DNA of 64,000 nucleotides from Spirometra erinaceieuropaei (Eukaryota; Platyhelminthes; Cestoda; Diphyllobothriidea; Diphyllobothriidae): the NCBI GenBank assembly GCA_902702965.1, contig CACRXP010000010.1, forward strand, positions 670,621 to 734,620, read 5' to 3'. Positions 46,945 through 56,129 of this stretch are shown here, piece by piece. How positions within the stretch are numbered: the first letter of the stretch is position 1; each line of letters opens with the position of its first letter. A program made the translations under genes and the position numbers. The notes under the pieces were generated by a model. It was not told the DNA's origin and ran no database searches. It saw only the letters and a program-made list of their open reading frames with translations.

Positions 46945-48262
46945 TTATTGGAAGATTATTCCAGAGGAAAGTATATCTGGAGGCGAAAAAAGGGAGCGCT
47001 TAGAGGTGGAGGACGTTAGAGGAGGTATAATCAAGGACGAGTTGCGTAGATTGTATGGGCGACTACTAGGGGTGAGTGCTGAAATCCGAGGAAAATTCGA
47101 ACTATGATTAATGCAAAAGAGGAGACAGAAGCCTGCTTCTAGTCTTCGAACCCATAAAAATTTTAGGTTAATTAGCTGGCATCTATCTGAGTAGGAGATA
47201 TTGGGATGTTCCTTATCTAAAAGTTTTTTAGAAAAATGTCTTTGAACATTTTCAATTTTTAAACGACTGGCTTCATCCATCAAACCAAAGAATGGGCAAC
47301 ACTACTCGAGAATGGGAAGTACAAACATCGGATACAGTCTATTTAATTTCAGGAATATAGAAAGCGTAAAAAACAAAGCCACAAATCTGGGCAGCTTTGG
47401 CTGTAATTCTGTCAGCGTGTGGCAAGCGATCAAGACTACTAGTGTAGCTTAAACCTAAATCCTTGATGATGGTACATTCAGTTATAGGTGTGCCTTGAAA
47501 GACCACTGGTTGGGGTAGTCTATCAGGTCCAAAGCACATATAGCGACATTTAGACGGAGAGAATTCCATTAGCCATTTTGAGCTCCAAGCTGAGAGAGCA
47601 AGCATGTCAGCATGGATTTGCTCCAGGCAATGAAGGCTCGTAGAGTTTTTGAAAGAATATACACATTTGAGATCATCGGCATAAATAAATGATTGAGAAT
47701 GTTTATCTGCTGCCGAAATATCATTTATGTAAAGCATGAACGAAATAGGACCTAAAACGTTACCTTGTAGGACACCACTTACAATAGGACTTTCACTGGA
47801 GAGTGAAGATCCCACCAAAACCTTATGTTTACGATTAGACAGGTATGACCTGAGAAAGTCTATTAGTGGACTGCGAATACCCATAGCTTCCAATTTAACC
47901 AAGAGTCTTTTATGTGGTACGTTAACAAAGGCTTTACTAGGATCAAAATAAAAAACGACAACAGATAGATGGCCATTACGAAGAGAGGTAAGTAAATTGA
48001 GAAACGACAGATGACATGTTTCACAAGAGCGATCTGGTAAAAAACCATGCTGGGAAGGGCTAAGAACTTGATTGGCTATGCAAAATTCGGCAATTTTTAC
48101 GCCGATAATTTTTTCAAAGATTTTGGCGAGGGTGGGTGTTTTATGGACACCTCGATAGTTCTGTACGTCAGAACGACAGCCAGACTTAAATACTGGAATA
48201 ATAATAGAAGTTTTCCAATTGTCAGGGAAGAAGCCATTTATCCTCCGTTCGTCTCAAGGCTC
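46945..48262 (-). pseudogene. LINE A reverse transcriptase, broken
   Basis: From about 48262 the frame runs without a stop through the RT blocks: DNWKTSIIIPVFKSG and NYRG, QHGFLPDRSCETCH, FDPSKAFVNVPHKRLL, SGVLQGNVLGPISFMLYIND, the catalytic box YADDLKCVY, then CRYMCFGPDR and IKDLGLSY, ending at a stop at 47339. After a frameshift and a further stop, the C-terminal part continues (LPILE, NVQRHFSKKLL, WVRRLEAGF, YNLRNSS). The FDPSKAF block has Asp in place but a substituted neighbour. The protein is related to RTs that copy LINE RNA at a nicked target. It is inactive because of the breaks and lack of endonuclease. Confidence 0.85.
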
Positions 48263-49189
48263 AAGTTCGTCTGCTAGAGGAGACAGAGAACTTTATTTTT
48301 TGGTCTAACGTCTGGATCATGGGCAATTTAATGTGGCGCTTGTTGACTGGATTTTGATACACGCACTCAGTTTATAATCAACCTTTAACGGTCTGGTTAT
48401 TCCTCCGTCATCGAATCTTATTTTCGATGAGGAGGCATGAAAGACAACAGTTGGTTTGTCTGAATCTGTTCCTCCAGAAATCTCCGGACAGGAACGGTGC
48501 GATTTAAAGTCTTTTTCTCAAGATCAAGTCAACCACGTCCTATTGCCCTGGGAATACTCGTTCTATTCAATGTCCGAAAAAGGTATGGGTTTGCAGTTAT
48601 ATTTGGCGCGGCTGCTTCGGCCAAATAAGGATCGAAACAAACCTCATAAACTAAATCCGCTCCTACCGGTAATTCAGTGGGTAATCGGGTATGATTTAGC
48701 GAATAATAGCACATGATCCTTCAAAACCACTGCCCTGTTACATGTATGAAGCTAAACAGCAGACTCCTTAACCGATATAGGCTCAGAGGAGAGAAGTAAG
48801 CAACAAGTGTACTGCGCAAAAATCCCCTCTCTGAACGGACGCCGTCTCTGGTTGAACAGAATAGGTTTATTATACCACCCTTTGGGCACTGTCAGTTTCT
48901 TTTGAACTCAGGAAAAAAACCTAAACTACCATCAAATGTGTAGGGCCTTGTCAAAAGGTAAATTATTATTTGTTACTCGAAAGATTTTAGTGTTTAATGG
49001 GTAAGTTAATGGAAGTGTGAAGAAAAGAAACGAGGATATATATGCATGTGTTTATGGAATGCTTAGGAATTATGATGTCCGTTTTATACTTGGCTTTTAA
49101 GGGCTATATCCTGATGTTATTCTAGTGGTCGGCATCACCAAAGCCCCTTCGGTCTCAATTATGTGTTTGAGAACTGACTTGAAAAGTGT
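48263..49189. other. Stretch without a supported gene
   Basis: Short frames (86 codons at 48456-48716) with no domain recognised. It separates LINE A from the next LINE relic. Confidence 0.35.
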
Positions 49190-49470
49190 CTATCTGTTTC
49201 AAAAGTAAATGTGTACTACCATTTAGAAGGAATTTCTTGGTTTATATTTCAAATTCTACTAAGTTTCGACTTTTTTGAATAGAACTTTGGAGGGCATTCC
49301 ATGGACAAAGATTTAACAAAGTGTCTCTGAATGCCTACTCTCTTCTTTTGGCCCTTTGAGAACACTGTGTCGAAGAAAACTGCGCAGTAATCTAAAAGAG
49401 ATAAAACGTACATTTTGTAAAGTTGTTGTTGGGCAAACTTTTGTCATATGCATTCGCACGAGCGAGCGGC
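49190..49470 (-). pseudogene. LINE RT C-terminal relic (family A/C type)
   Basis: Minus-strand translation gives LYKMYVLSLLDYCAVFFDT followed by KKRVGIQRHFVKSL. It matches the C-terminal RT signature MYVRPGLEYCSFLF...IESVQRFFTKRVL of family C and FFLPVLEYCCLFF...IENFQRVFTREL of family A. There is an in-frame stop upstream and no upstream RT. The family B element ends directly against it at about 49471, so B probably inserted at this relic's edge. Confidence 0.7.
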
Positions 49471-49643
49471 TTTTTTCAGTTCAGTTCAGTTTATTGAGGG
49501 AAATAGGCGTAAGCATTTGAGTACCCTATTTGCAACGTAAAAAATGTGTAATGTACAGATAGATGTTCTGGGCTGAAATAGTTCGAACACGCCCATAATG
49601 GTGGGACAAAATGAGAAGGAGTTACAGGGGTGAGCTCGACTTC

Positions 49644-52592
49644 TCATCGCTCTTGGCCATTTCGGAACATAAATATGTCCAGATTCTTCTTAAAAATTTG
49701 TATAGATGGTGGCATCACAACATCTGCGGGAATCACATTCCATGGTTTGACCACCCGAACCGAGAAGGAGAACTTCCGCACATCCAGCCGTGCCTGCTGA
49801 GTGCGCAGTTTTAACGGGTGACCTCGGAGGTTGGTCGTGGTAGCAAATTCAAAAAAGTCTTCGAAGGCCAGACTGCAATCCAACCCCTTTACAATGCGGA
49901 ACGCTTGCAAGAGATCTCCGCGAAGTTGCCTGTAACTCAAAGGAAAGAGGTTCAGATTTACTAGGCGGGTTGAATAAGGAAAGGAGCTTTGACCCCTAAC
50001 CATCTTCGTGGCTCTCCTCTGGACTCTTTCGAGGCAGTTTTGATCCACAACAGCCCACGGCCTCCAAGCTTGTATAGCGTACTCTAAATGCGGCCGGACG
50101 AATGTTCAGAATGTCCTAGAGAAAGCTTCTTCATCAAAGTCCATAAACGCACGCTTGATGGCGTACAGTACGGACATTGCGGTTTTTGCCACCCTCGAAC
50201 AGTGGGCGGATGTTTTTAGGGAACTCGTCGTAAGCACACCGAGGTCCTTTTGGGCTTCGACCTCTTGTAGGGCTGCACCGCCCAGAAAGTAGCCTCTTGT
50301 GCTGGCGGATCTGGCTGTGATGCCTAGGCGAAGTATGCTACATTTTGCAACGTTGAACCGCAGGAGCCAACGGTTTGACCACTCCTCCGACCGATTCAGA
50401 TTCATCTGCAGGCTGTCTTCGTCGGCAGGACCCCGAATTACACTCCATATCTTCATGTCATCCGCAAACATTGCTACTTCACAGTCTAAATCTCTTGCGG
50501 CATCGTCCACGTAGATAAGGAACAAAATGGGTCCCAGAACTGAACCCTGGGGGACACCACTATCGACCATAGCCGGATCTGATTTTCCCCGACCGACGCA
50601 CACAACCTGGTGTCGACCCACAAGGAAGTTTTCGATCCATTTAAGGAAGTTGCCACCGATCCCTATTTTTTTCAGCTTATGTAAGAGTCTTTGGTGTGGC
50701 ACAGTGTCGAAAGCCTTCTGGAAGTCGATGAAGGCTATGTGGACCGCGTGCCTGTCGTCGAGAGCTCGGGTCCAGCTCTGCAGAGATTGCAGCAGGTTTG
50801 TCGTGCAGGATCTTCCTTTTCGGAACCCATGTTGGCATTTCGATAGCAGGCCGTGAACTTCCAGGAATTGCATCAGTTCAGTCTTTATGATCCTTTCCAT
50901 AACTTTGCAGAGAATGCATGTCAAGCTTATGGGCCGGTAATTTGTCGTCGCTGCCCTGTTACCTCCTTTGTGTAGCGGAGTAATATGCGCCAGCTTCCAA
51001 TCGACAGGAAGTGTTCCAGTGTCAAATGACGTTTGAAAGAGCATCGACAAAGGCACAGAGAGCTCACTGGCAAGTTCCTTCAGAAGCTTGCGTCGAATCT
51101 CGTCTGGTCCTGGCGACTTCGATTCGTTCAATGCCTCTAATTCTCTTCGGATAATGCCTTTTGAGAAGAGTATATCACTGACGCTTGGAGTCGGCAGTTC
51201 TTCTGTGGAGGGAGGAAGGAACCTTGCCTCGTTTGTGTAGACTGATTGGAAAAACCATGAAAAATACGCAGCTTTATCCCTACTATCAGCGATCTCATCG
51301 CCATCAGTAGTCTTTATCAAAGGGATTTGATGCCTGTTCCTTGTAGTTCGTCGGAGGTAGCTGTAGAGCAATTTTGGGTTCTGCGTTGCTTTTTGTAGCA
51401 AGTTCTTCTCGAATTCCCGCCGCGTCTGCATTATCAGCTTCCTCAGTTTGTTCCTCTGGGTCTTGTAGGTGTTGAAGCATTCAGCTTGTCTAGTGACGCA
51501 GTATTTTCTCCATAATTTGTGCTTCCTGTTGATTTCTTTTTTGAGGTTGCTATTTAGCCACCCAGGGCGTTTGTTCAGTCTTACACTAGTCAGTGGGCAG
51601 TGGTTGTTGATGAGCTGCAGAAGGACATTCTTGAACAGCTCCCAGTCATCGTTGGCACTTCCCGTAAACAAAGAGCCCCAGTCAAGACCGGATTAGTCTG
51701 CCCTCATCTGATTGAAGTCGCCCCGCCAAACATTACGCCTTTTGTGGTCTGGAGTATGTGAAATGGAGATTAACGAATAATCCCACATAAGCACTACGTG
51801 GTCACTTCGGCCAAGGGGCGGCATGGAGACGATCTCGTCTATGCTGTCTCGTGTTTTCGTAAAGACCAGATCCAGGCAGTTTGCCCTTTGTCCTTCACGT
51901 GTTCTCGTTGGGAACATTACATGTTGTGTGAGGCACGCATTTAATGTCTTGCTCAACAGGCGGTAATCGAATGCCGATTTTGGACCTGACGCTTGGAGGG
52001 TATTCCAGTTTGTTCCTGGTGCGTTGAAGTCGCCCATGATCATGATGTTAGGTCGACTGGAAAAGTTCTCCAACTGCTCCAATAGTTGAGTGTCGGCGAT
52101 TCGGTCTGTCCTAGGTGGTCGGTAGACAGTGAGGACATCGAGACACGGGGAACCGGTAGCCTTGATGGTCAACCAGATAGCTTCCGTACTGCACGCAAAC
52201 TTGGTGGTCCTAGGTGGTCGGTAGACAGTGAGGACATCGAGACACGGGGAACCGGTAGCCTTGATGGTCAACCAGATAGCTTCCGTACTGCACGCAAACT
52301 TGGTGGTGTTATCCGACACTTTCAGACCGTCATTCACATACACAACGATACCACCACCCTGACGATGTTCCTTTTCCCTCCGATAAATTTGGTATCCAGG
52401 CAAGGCTACTTCGTTATCGCTAATATTCCCGGACAGCCAGGTCTCAGTTACTGTTAAAACATCTGGAGACAGCTCAACAAGGCAAAGTTTTAGTTCGTCT
52501 AGTTTCGATAGGAGGCTTTGGGCATTCGTGTACAAGCACCTCAGTTTAGCACCAGCCGAATTTCCCGTTGCATTTGTAACTGCTGTGAGCAT
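49644..52592 (-). pseudogene. LINE B ORF2: APE endonuclease plus reverse transcriptase, two stops
   Basis: One frame of 983 codons from ATG 52590-52592, interrupted only by TAA at 51693-51695 and TGA at 50106-50108. The endonuclease part has YTNAQSL, VTETWL, the GGG loop, VYRPPR, MGDFNAPGTNW and RSDHV, the usual order of APE motifs including the catalytic Glu, Asp and His positions. The RT part has NYRPISLT, HGFRKGRSCTTNLL, FIDFQKAFDTVPH, SGVPQGSVLGPILFLIYVDD, FADDMKIWS and FNVAKCSILRLG, then the C-terminal block VRPHLEYAIQAW, VQRRATKMVRG, KGLDC and NLRGHPLKLRTQ. The frame stays open upstream of the ATG to 52805, overlapping the end of ORF1 by about 120 bases. By family knowledge the product nicks target DNA and reverse transcribes the element there. 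Confidence 0.9.
52110..52307 (-). repeat. Perfect 99-bp tandem duplication inside the endonuclease
   Basis: 52110-52208 and 52209-52307 are identical as far as I can read. The duplication is in frame and repeats 33 residues, ending in the YRPP motif that lines the active site. The duplicated loop would disturb the endonuclease fold. Identity of the two units means the event is recent, or is an assembly artefact. Confidence 0.95.
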
Positions 52593-52684
52593 TACTCCGT
52601 TATCGCGGACGTCGTGTTCTCTAGGCTCTTCCGTTACCTGATTGGTTCCATTTACAAGCCTTGTTTCAGTCAGATCACTGGACG

Positions 52685-54046
52685 CTACGGGCTCACTTGT
52701 GTTGGCGCCTTGATCAGGTGGTTCAACGAAGGTGTCTGTTTTAGCTGAGTAGCTGTCGTCGTTCGTAGTATTACAGGCTGGTTCCCCTGAAACGGCATAT
52801 ATTTTCTAACTACCTTCCCCTTGAAGATAGCCAGATTGTGTTCGCCATCCTTCAGTCTTGATTTTAACTCCAAGACAAGTTCCCGGCGTTTCAACCGTTC
52901 CGCTGGTGAATAGTCCGGTTGAAAAAAAACCTGCTTGTGTGTGTTTCTGAGATCGGTTTTTTTAGAGAGGATAAACTTGATTTGCTCTTTGTACTCCAGC
53001 ATAATTTTGAGAGGGCGAGGTGGTTGTGCTACTGTCCTGTCTTCACTCCTTTTTCCTATCCGGAATGCTTTCAGAACCTTTATTTCCATGTCTGCCGGCA
53101 GTAAATGATTTAGCAGACCATGAAAAGAAGCAAGGTCCTCTGAGACCCGGTCTTCAGGTCTGACTGCATTCGATTCTGACAAACCCTGAATAACCAGACA
53201 CCGCTGGCGAGCATGGTCCTCCTTACTCTGTCTTTCCGGTGAATGCGCTGCATGTGGGCGAGGACGATTTACGGAGTCATCGCTTGAACGCACACTTTTA
53301 CTGTCTACCGACTGTCCCGAGCAACCCATCAGGGCTGGCTGTGACTTCAGAATCCTGTCATGGCGTTTCCCTCTCCCCTCTACCCACGGGTTTATGTCTT
53401 CGAATTCAGCTACGTGCTCTGTAGTGCGCTCAGGGTGGTGGCCAGAACAAGAGGGCAACAGTAGACTGGATGACCCAGGTATATCTTCTCCAGGCAAAAC
53501 AGAAATCCCATCACTTACAGCAAGAGGCTTAGTTGAGATGGCTTCCGCGACATGTAACTTTTTTGCGACAATGCTTAAGACATCGTGCGTGGGAATCGAG
53601 TCTCCCTTTATCGGCGGCTTCATTTTCATTGTCCTGCTGTTACCGGCGTCTGAGGTTTTGGCTGTTGAGTTGCTACTCGTGTTTGAAGATGCCTCCAAGG
53701 AGATATTTTTGCGCGTTTTTTGCGTTTTGCTCTTCGTTTTTGGGGTTCTAACACTGGACACGTTCTGGCCGACTACGGTCTGTTTCACGAGCGTCCTTAA
53801 ATCAGCAAGCTCCTTTTCGAGTTGTTCTACATTGATTTGAATATCTGCGCACCCACCACAAGGCTCGTCTTCGTACCTCACACTTTTTGCGGTATTTTCG
53901 CTTTTTGCACGCTTTGCTGGTCGTTGGCTGGAGGCGAAGGTAGAGCGAGCACAGGTTCTGGATGCGAAGGACAGCTCACCGGACTTATCTTCCAAAGAGG
54001 TGCCGTCGCTGGCCGTACTACTACAGTTAGCTTGCTGAGAATCCAT
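52685..54046 (-). CDS. LINE B ORF1 protein
   Basis: An intact frame of 453 residues from ATG 54044-54046. The N-terminal third is Ser/Thr-rich with a basic patch RPAKRAK that could be a nuclear signal. A short coiled-coil-like heptad stretch (INVEQLEKELADLRTLV) follows a CGGC pair. The middle is low-complexity and Ser-rich. Residues from about 285 on resemble the RRM/CTD-like region of CR1/L1-type ORF1 proteins: CLVIQGLSES, then RIGKRSEDR, PRPLKIMLEY, FFQPDYSPAERLKRRELVLEL and HNLAIFKGKVVRKY. Such proteins bind element RNA and form the transposition particle with ORF2. No zinc knuckle is visible. It is the only intact retrotransposon frame here. Confidence 0.8.
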   Translation of the reverse strand: MDSQQANCSSTASDGTSLEDKSGELSFASRTCARSTFASSQRPAKRAKSENTAKSVRYEDEPCGGCADIQINVEQLEKELADLRTLVKQTVVGQNVSSVRTPKTKSKTQKTRKNISLEASSNTSSNSTAKTSDAGNSRTMKMKPPIKGDSIPTHDVLSIVAKKLHVAEAISTKPLAVSDGISVLPGEDIPGSSSLLLPSCSGHHPERTTEHVAEFEDINPWVEGRGKRHDRILKSQPALMGCSGQSVDSKSVRSSDDSVNRPRPHAAHSPERQSKEDHARQRCLVIQGLSESNAVRPEDRVSEDLASFHGLLNHLLPADMEIKVLKAFRIGKRSEDRTVAQPPRPLKIMLEYKEQIKFILSKKTDLRNTHKQVFFQPDYSPAERLKRRELVLELKSRLKDGEHNLAIFKGKVVRKYMPFQGNQPVILRTTTATQLKQTPSLNHLIKAPTQVSP

Positions 54047-54100
54047 AAACTTCGACTTGATATAATAAGTATAATTTCGCTTTCGATGTTATAACGAATA

Positions 54101-54389
54101 CGTCGGCTTATATATGATGAATTAAAGTGAGTATTCAAAACTCAATAAGCGAAAAAATACTTAAAATCCGATGAATTTTGTTGAATTTAATCAGAAGCGA
54201 CTTAGCCCTTTCCTGATCTCGTGGGACTTGAATAACTGCAGACCTTGAAGGATTTTGAGCGATTGGTTTTCTAGGCTGTATATCCGTAAATCGGTTGCGT
54301 AGCCCGTTGCGTTGTCAGCTGAACCGTGCTGATAAACAAATTGCACTTAATACAGGTTCCTGGCGAATTTCGATGCGTGAAAAAATATT
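54101..54389. other. Spacer between LINE B and an older RT relic
   Basis: AT-rich, no frame of note. The true 5' end of LINE B lies near the left edge. Confidence 0.3.
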
Positions 54390-54760
54390 CTAAAAATGCA
54401 CACAGTAATTCTGTACGTACGGTTCCAGTATCAATGTCAGAGACTGTAACTGTGGAATGGTAACCAAGTCGAAATTGGCCCAGTTGGAGCGCAGAATAAT
54501 TCCGTCTATTCCTTTAATGTGAGGAGATAAATCGAGAGTATCTGTATGGCTTAGACAAAGGTCTTTCACTGATTGAATTTTCTTTACTTCATTGTCATCG
54601 AAAATTATTGGGAAAGATTTTGTTGACCAGAAATCGGGCAATGCCACTTTGTCATTGAGAACGGCATTTGCCGTTGCCCACTCCGTACACCAATTTATTG
54701 CGAGAAATTGACGTGTGCCTTAAGTGCAATATACACAGAACTATGTGCTTTGATATAGTT
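54390..54760 (-). pseudogene. LINE RT relic (family A/C type)
   Basis: Minus-strand translation contains FPIIFDDNEVKKIQSVKDLCLSHTD, then LDLSPHIKG, and ends LEPYVQNYCVHF. It lines up with family A (PIIFQNNPLAECLTIKDLGLS, LSPHADRI, LPVLEYCCLFF). The upstream WCTEWATA recalls the WSSKWLMEF stretch that follows the catalytic box. Poor conservation marks it as old. Confidence 0.65.
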
Positions 54761-54813
54761 CAAAGGGAGCCATAGGATTATGAAAATTTGGACGTGAGTC
54801 TCGACAACTGAGT

Positions 54814-55240
54814 TCAATTTATCATCCCTCCGTTAATTTGGGAACGAAAATTCGTCAAGGTTTCCTCATTGGTGACATCACAGCATTTGTTTACAGTGCA
54901 TTTCATGGTCTGACCATTCTGACAGAGAAGCAGAGCTTGCGAACATCTAGCTTGCCTGCTGAGTGTACAGTTGTACTGGGTTACCTCAGAGGGTGGTCGT
55001 GATAACAAATTTGAAAATTCCCCAAAGGATGGTCTGCAATCCAATCCCTTCAAAGTCAAAGGCGCATCCAATTGCCGACTCAGCCACTCTGACATCGTGT
55101 AAATCTAGCTTTCGTCTAAAATCTTTTCCTCCACAATCGGCAAACACTGTTTCAAACACCACGGCCCACATCGTAGCGTGTTTCAAACTGCCCCCAACCC
55201 CCATACTGAGGCGGTTAGGCCGAATATGTCGACATTCCCG
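54814..55240 (-). pseudogene. LINE B C-terminal relic
   Basis: The translation (54814-55095) has LKGLDCRPSFGEFSNL followed by SRQARCSQALLL, matching KGLDCSLAFEDFFEFA and TQQARLDVRKFSFS of the main family B copy. The upstream part, to about 55240, has a WAVVFETV phrase like WAVVDQNC. It is shifted and stop-bearing, and on the same strand as the main B copy. Confidence 0.65.
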
Positions 55241-55539
55241 CCTTTTAATAGAACTCTTCCTCCAATGGATGCAGTACGTCCCCCACCCCCTAACATGTTT
55301 TCTCTGTGTCCGTTTTACCAATGCCTTTCTCATGCTTATATCCATACTGGGTCAGTTAACCCATCCGATCCTCAGGTTCGTTCCGGCGGGAGTACGTTAC
55401 AGTATCCGGCCCGTGGATTTTCAACTAAAAATGAGTAAGCTAACAATGGTTACCAGTTTCCCTTCCCGTCATTTCCTCCCCCAAGTCCTACCCCTTTTTA
55501 TCCACGTCAGAATATTTTGATGCCACAAAATATTTTGCA
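55241..55539. other. Region 5' of LINE C
   Basis: C-rich, with overlapping frames on both strands and no domain. It may be the 5' part of the LINE C element (untranslated region or eroded ORF1). Confidence 0.3.
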
Positions 55540-55563
55540 GAACCGGATGGGTACTTCCGGACT

Positions 55564-56127
55564 GTGTGTTCTGTGGACAGCCAAACACTGGACGACGTAG
55601 CCAACATCCCTCAGAAACAAATAGCCTTTCCCCATAAACTCTTTGTCCTAAACGCCAGACCCTTGCTAAATAAGATGCCGTTGCTTCACACTCTGGTGTT
55701 CGTCCATCGTCCAGATATTGCTTTGATAACTGAGTCATGGGCCTTAGCTTCCGCAGCTGACTCCGAATTCTCTCCTCTTGGTTATAATTGCATCCTAAAT
55801 GATTGTCAAGACAGCCGTGGTGGGGGCAGTTGCGTCTACTTTAAACAAACACTTACATTTCTGCCGCTGGACCTCCCACATTGTTCCGCAGAAGAAGGCA
55901 GCTGCTTGCTCCAGTTTGCACTAAAAAATAAGTTCTCCCTACTCGGTGGCTGTGTTTATCGCCTCCCTTACGCCAACGACAATTTTGATTATTTACTCTC
56001 ACAGGCATTTCATGCTGCGTCCGACGTACGCTTTAAGTATCGATTGGTTGCGGGTGACTTTAATCTTCCTGAAGTCCGCTGGTCTCCCCCTTCCGGCCCC
56101 CGAAGGTTCGAAGCGGAGATTGTCTGA
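55564..56127 (+). pseudogene. LINE C endonuclease, truncated
   Basis: 187 codons. The APE motifs NARPLLNK, ITESWA, the GGG loop, VYRLPY and GDFNLPEVRW are seen in order. The final SDH-type motif is absent because the sequence jumps to the RT linker just after GDFN. The displayed start is only a track convenience; the upstream frame may extend further. Inactive. Confidence 0.8.
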
Positions 56128-56129
56128 AG

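Larger units (their letters stand above)
46089..48262 (-). mobile_element. LINE family A, 5'-truncated copy
   Basis: A minus-strand APE/CR1-Jockey-like LINE from the RT fingers to the 3' end. The RT part is at 46945-48262, the 3' UTR at about 46140-46940, and an ATT/AAT-repeat tail at 46089-46132. The last 60 bases of unique UTR (CTACCTCGTCTAAAATTC..., CTTTGATGGGA..CCGACG.GTCTTTAATAA) match the copy ending at 63395, which fixes the 3' boundary and shows both belong to one family. No ORF1 or endonuclease remains; the 5' end is about 48262, consistent with abortive reverse transcription. Confidence 0.8.
49471..54100 (-). mobile_element. LINE family B, nearly complete element
   Basis: About 4.6 kb on the minus strand: short 5' region, ORF1 (52685-54046), ORF2 with endonuclease and RT (49644-52592 and upstream), a roughly 150-base 3' UTR, AATAAA (49490-49495) and a tail of repeated CTGAA pentamers (49476-49490). 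Organisation, APE-type endonuclease and pentamer tail place it in the CR1/Jockey group. The 5' end is not exactly defined; it lies just above the ORF1 start. ORF1 is intact, and ORF2 has two in-frame stops and a 99-bp tandem duplication, so it is recently inactive. Confidence 0.85.

Noticed and set aside
49190..54760. One older LINE split in two by insertion of LINE B
   Set aside because: The relics at 49.2 kb and 54.4 kb both contain the same RT segment (the .Y..YC.VF region), so they are two different copies rather than halves of one.
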